Positions 6,227 to 7,110 of a DNA stretch of 7,110 nucleotides are shown piece by piece. Location: assembly GCA_028697515.1 (NCBI GenBank), contig JAQVEY010000119.1, positions 1 to 7,110 on the forward strand, given 5' to 3'. The position numbers and the translations under genes were made by a program. Numbering within the stretch: position 1 is the stretch's first letter; the number at the start of each line of letters is the position of its first letter. This DNA comes from Bacteroidales bacterium. GTDB lineage: Bacteria > Bacteroidota > Bacteroidia > Bacteroidales > ML635J-15. A model generated the notes under the pieces. It was not told the origin of the DNA. It worked only from the letters and a program-made list of their open reading frames with translations, and ran no database searches.

Positions 6227-7110
6227 ATGTACAAAGATTATCAACAGTTTTTACAGAAAGAAATTTCCGATATAAAAGAAGCTGGATTATACAAAAACGA
6301 AAGAGTTATTGTCTCCCCTCAGGGTGCTGAAATTGAAGTAAGCACTGGTAAAAAAGTATTAAACTTTTGTGCTAACAATTATTTGGGACTATCAAACAAT
6401 CCACAATTAATTGCCGCAGCAAAACAAGCTTTGGAAACCCATGGCTATGGTATGTCTTCGGTAAGATTTATTTGCGGAACGGGAGATTTGCATAAAAAAC
6501 TGGAACAAAAAATAGCTGAATTCTTCGGAACAGAAGATACTATTTTATATGCAGCATGTTTTGATGCAAATGGTGGTGTTTTTGAGCCTTTGCTTAATGA
6601 ACAAGATGCCATTATTTCTGACTCGTTAAATCATGCCTCAATTATTGATGGTGTAAGATTATGCAAAGCTCAGCGTTTTAGATATGAAAATGCAAATATG
6701 GAAGACCTCGAAAAACAATTAAAAGAGGCTCAAAATTGCAGATTCAAACTTATTGTAACCGACGGCGTTTTTTCAATGGACGGAAACGTTCCTCCACTAG
6801 ATAAAATTGTTGCTTTGGCAAATAAATACAACGCAATGGTAATGGTAGACGAATCTCACTCTGCAGGTGTTGTTGGACGTACTGGACGCGGTGTTACTGA
6901 ACATTTTGATCTTAAAGGTCAAGTTGAAATTATTACGGGTACATTAGGTAAAGCATTTGGTGGTGCAATTGGTGGATTCACAACAGGTAAAAAAGAAATA
7001 ATTGAATTATTACGTCAAAGATCAAGACCATATTTGTTCTCAAATTCAATTCCTCCGCTAGTAGCTGCTGCTGGTATTAAAATGGTTGAGATGATGAGTT
7101 CAACAAATGA
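6227..7110 (+). CDS. kbl: 2-amino-3-ketobutyrate CoA ligase / glycine C-acetyltransferase (partial, 3' end outside window)
   Basis: The first 294 residues of an enzyme about 395 long in this family, cut by the window edge. It is a cytoplasmic PLP enzyme of the alpha-oxoamine synthase group. With CoA it cleaves 2-amino-3-ketobutyrate, made from threonine by threonine dehydrogenase, into glycine and acetyl-CoA. Visible signatures: NFCANNYLGLSNNP (46-59), GYGMSSVRFICGTGDLHKKLE (73-93), SDSLNHASIIDG (131-142, His136 stacking on PLP), TDGVFSMDGNVPPL (178-191), VDESHSAGVVG (207-217, Asp208 contacting the pyridine nitrogen) and TGTLGKAFGGAIGG (237-250, Lys242 forming the PLP Schiff base). The SVRFICGT motif and overall match favour KBL over the related 5-aminolevulinate, 8-amino-7-oxononanoate or serine palmitoyl synthases. 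The ATG at 6227 starts at the usual N-terminus (MYKDYQQFLQ). It is transcribed away from the acyltransferase unit. No threonine dehydrogenase gene is visible in the window. Confidence 0.95.
   Translation, partial: MYKDYQQFLQKEISDIKEAGLYKNERVIVSPQGAEIEVSTGKKVLNFCANNYLGLSNNPQLIAAAKQALETHGYGMSSVRFICGTGDLHKKLEQKIAEFFGTEDTILYAACFDANGGVFEPLLNEQDAIISDSLNHASIIDGVRLCKAQRFRYENANMEDLEKQLKEAQNCRFKLIVTDGVFSMDGNVPPLDKIVALANKYNAMVMVDESHSAGVVGRTGRGVTEHFDLKGQVEIITGTLGKAFGGAIGGFTTGKKEIIELLRQRSRPYLFSNSIPPLVAAAGIKMVEMMSSTN

Noticed and set aside
1..7110. CRISPR arrays, tRNA or rRNA genes, transposases or phage genes
   Set aside because: No repeat-spacer pattern, cloverleaf sequence, rRNA-like stretch or mobile-element protein was seen. 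The coding genes fill nearly all of the window.

Overview
The window looks like chromosomal DNA from a member of the Bacteroidota. Four things point that way: strong AT-richness, promoter motifs of the TTG-N19-TAnnTTTG type, A/T-rich leaders without a clear Shine-Dalgarno, and a very large outer-membrane protein whose motifs I associate with uncharacterised Bacteroidota proteins. I cannot place it below phylum from the sequence alone.

Layout from left to right. (1) The first 82 bases carry the last 26 codons of an unidentified plus-strand gene. It converges on the next gene, with a small imperfect hairpin over both gene ends. (2) At 106-3567 on the minus strand lies a 1153-residue secreted, beta-rich protein, probably an outer-membrane beta-barrel of unknown function, starting at a TTG codon. 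(3) After a 97-bp gap, two tightly linked minus-strand genes follow in transcription order from the right: an AlgI/DltB-type MBOAT membrane O-acyltransferase (4623-6071), then a membrane-anchored SGNH/DltD-AlgX-like protein (3665-4621), with one base between them. (4) A 155-bp divergent intergenic region holds a good promoter for the MBOAT gene on the minus strand and a weaker one for the next gene on the plus strand. (5) From 6227 to the window edge runs the first 294 codons of kbl, 2-amino-3-ketobutyrate CoA ligase (glycine C-acetyltransferase), with its PLP-site residues intact.

How the genes may work together. The MBOAT/SGNH pair is the usual two-part machine for adding acyl groups, usually acetyl, to an extracytoplasmic polymer: the MBOAT moves the acyl group across the inner membrane and the SGNH protein places it on the substrate. 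No glycosyltransferase, polymerase or dlt-type carrier gene is present here, so the substrate cannot be read from this window. The large outer-membrane protein downstream is on the same strand and could be co-transcribed, but a functional link is only a guess. kbl belongs to threonine/glycine metabolism and appears unrelated, sharing only the divergent promoter region.

I see no rRNA, tRNA, CRISPR array, insertion sequence or phage gene. The least-known item is the large outer-membrane protein; the rest is recognisable.
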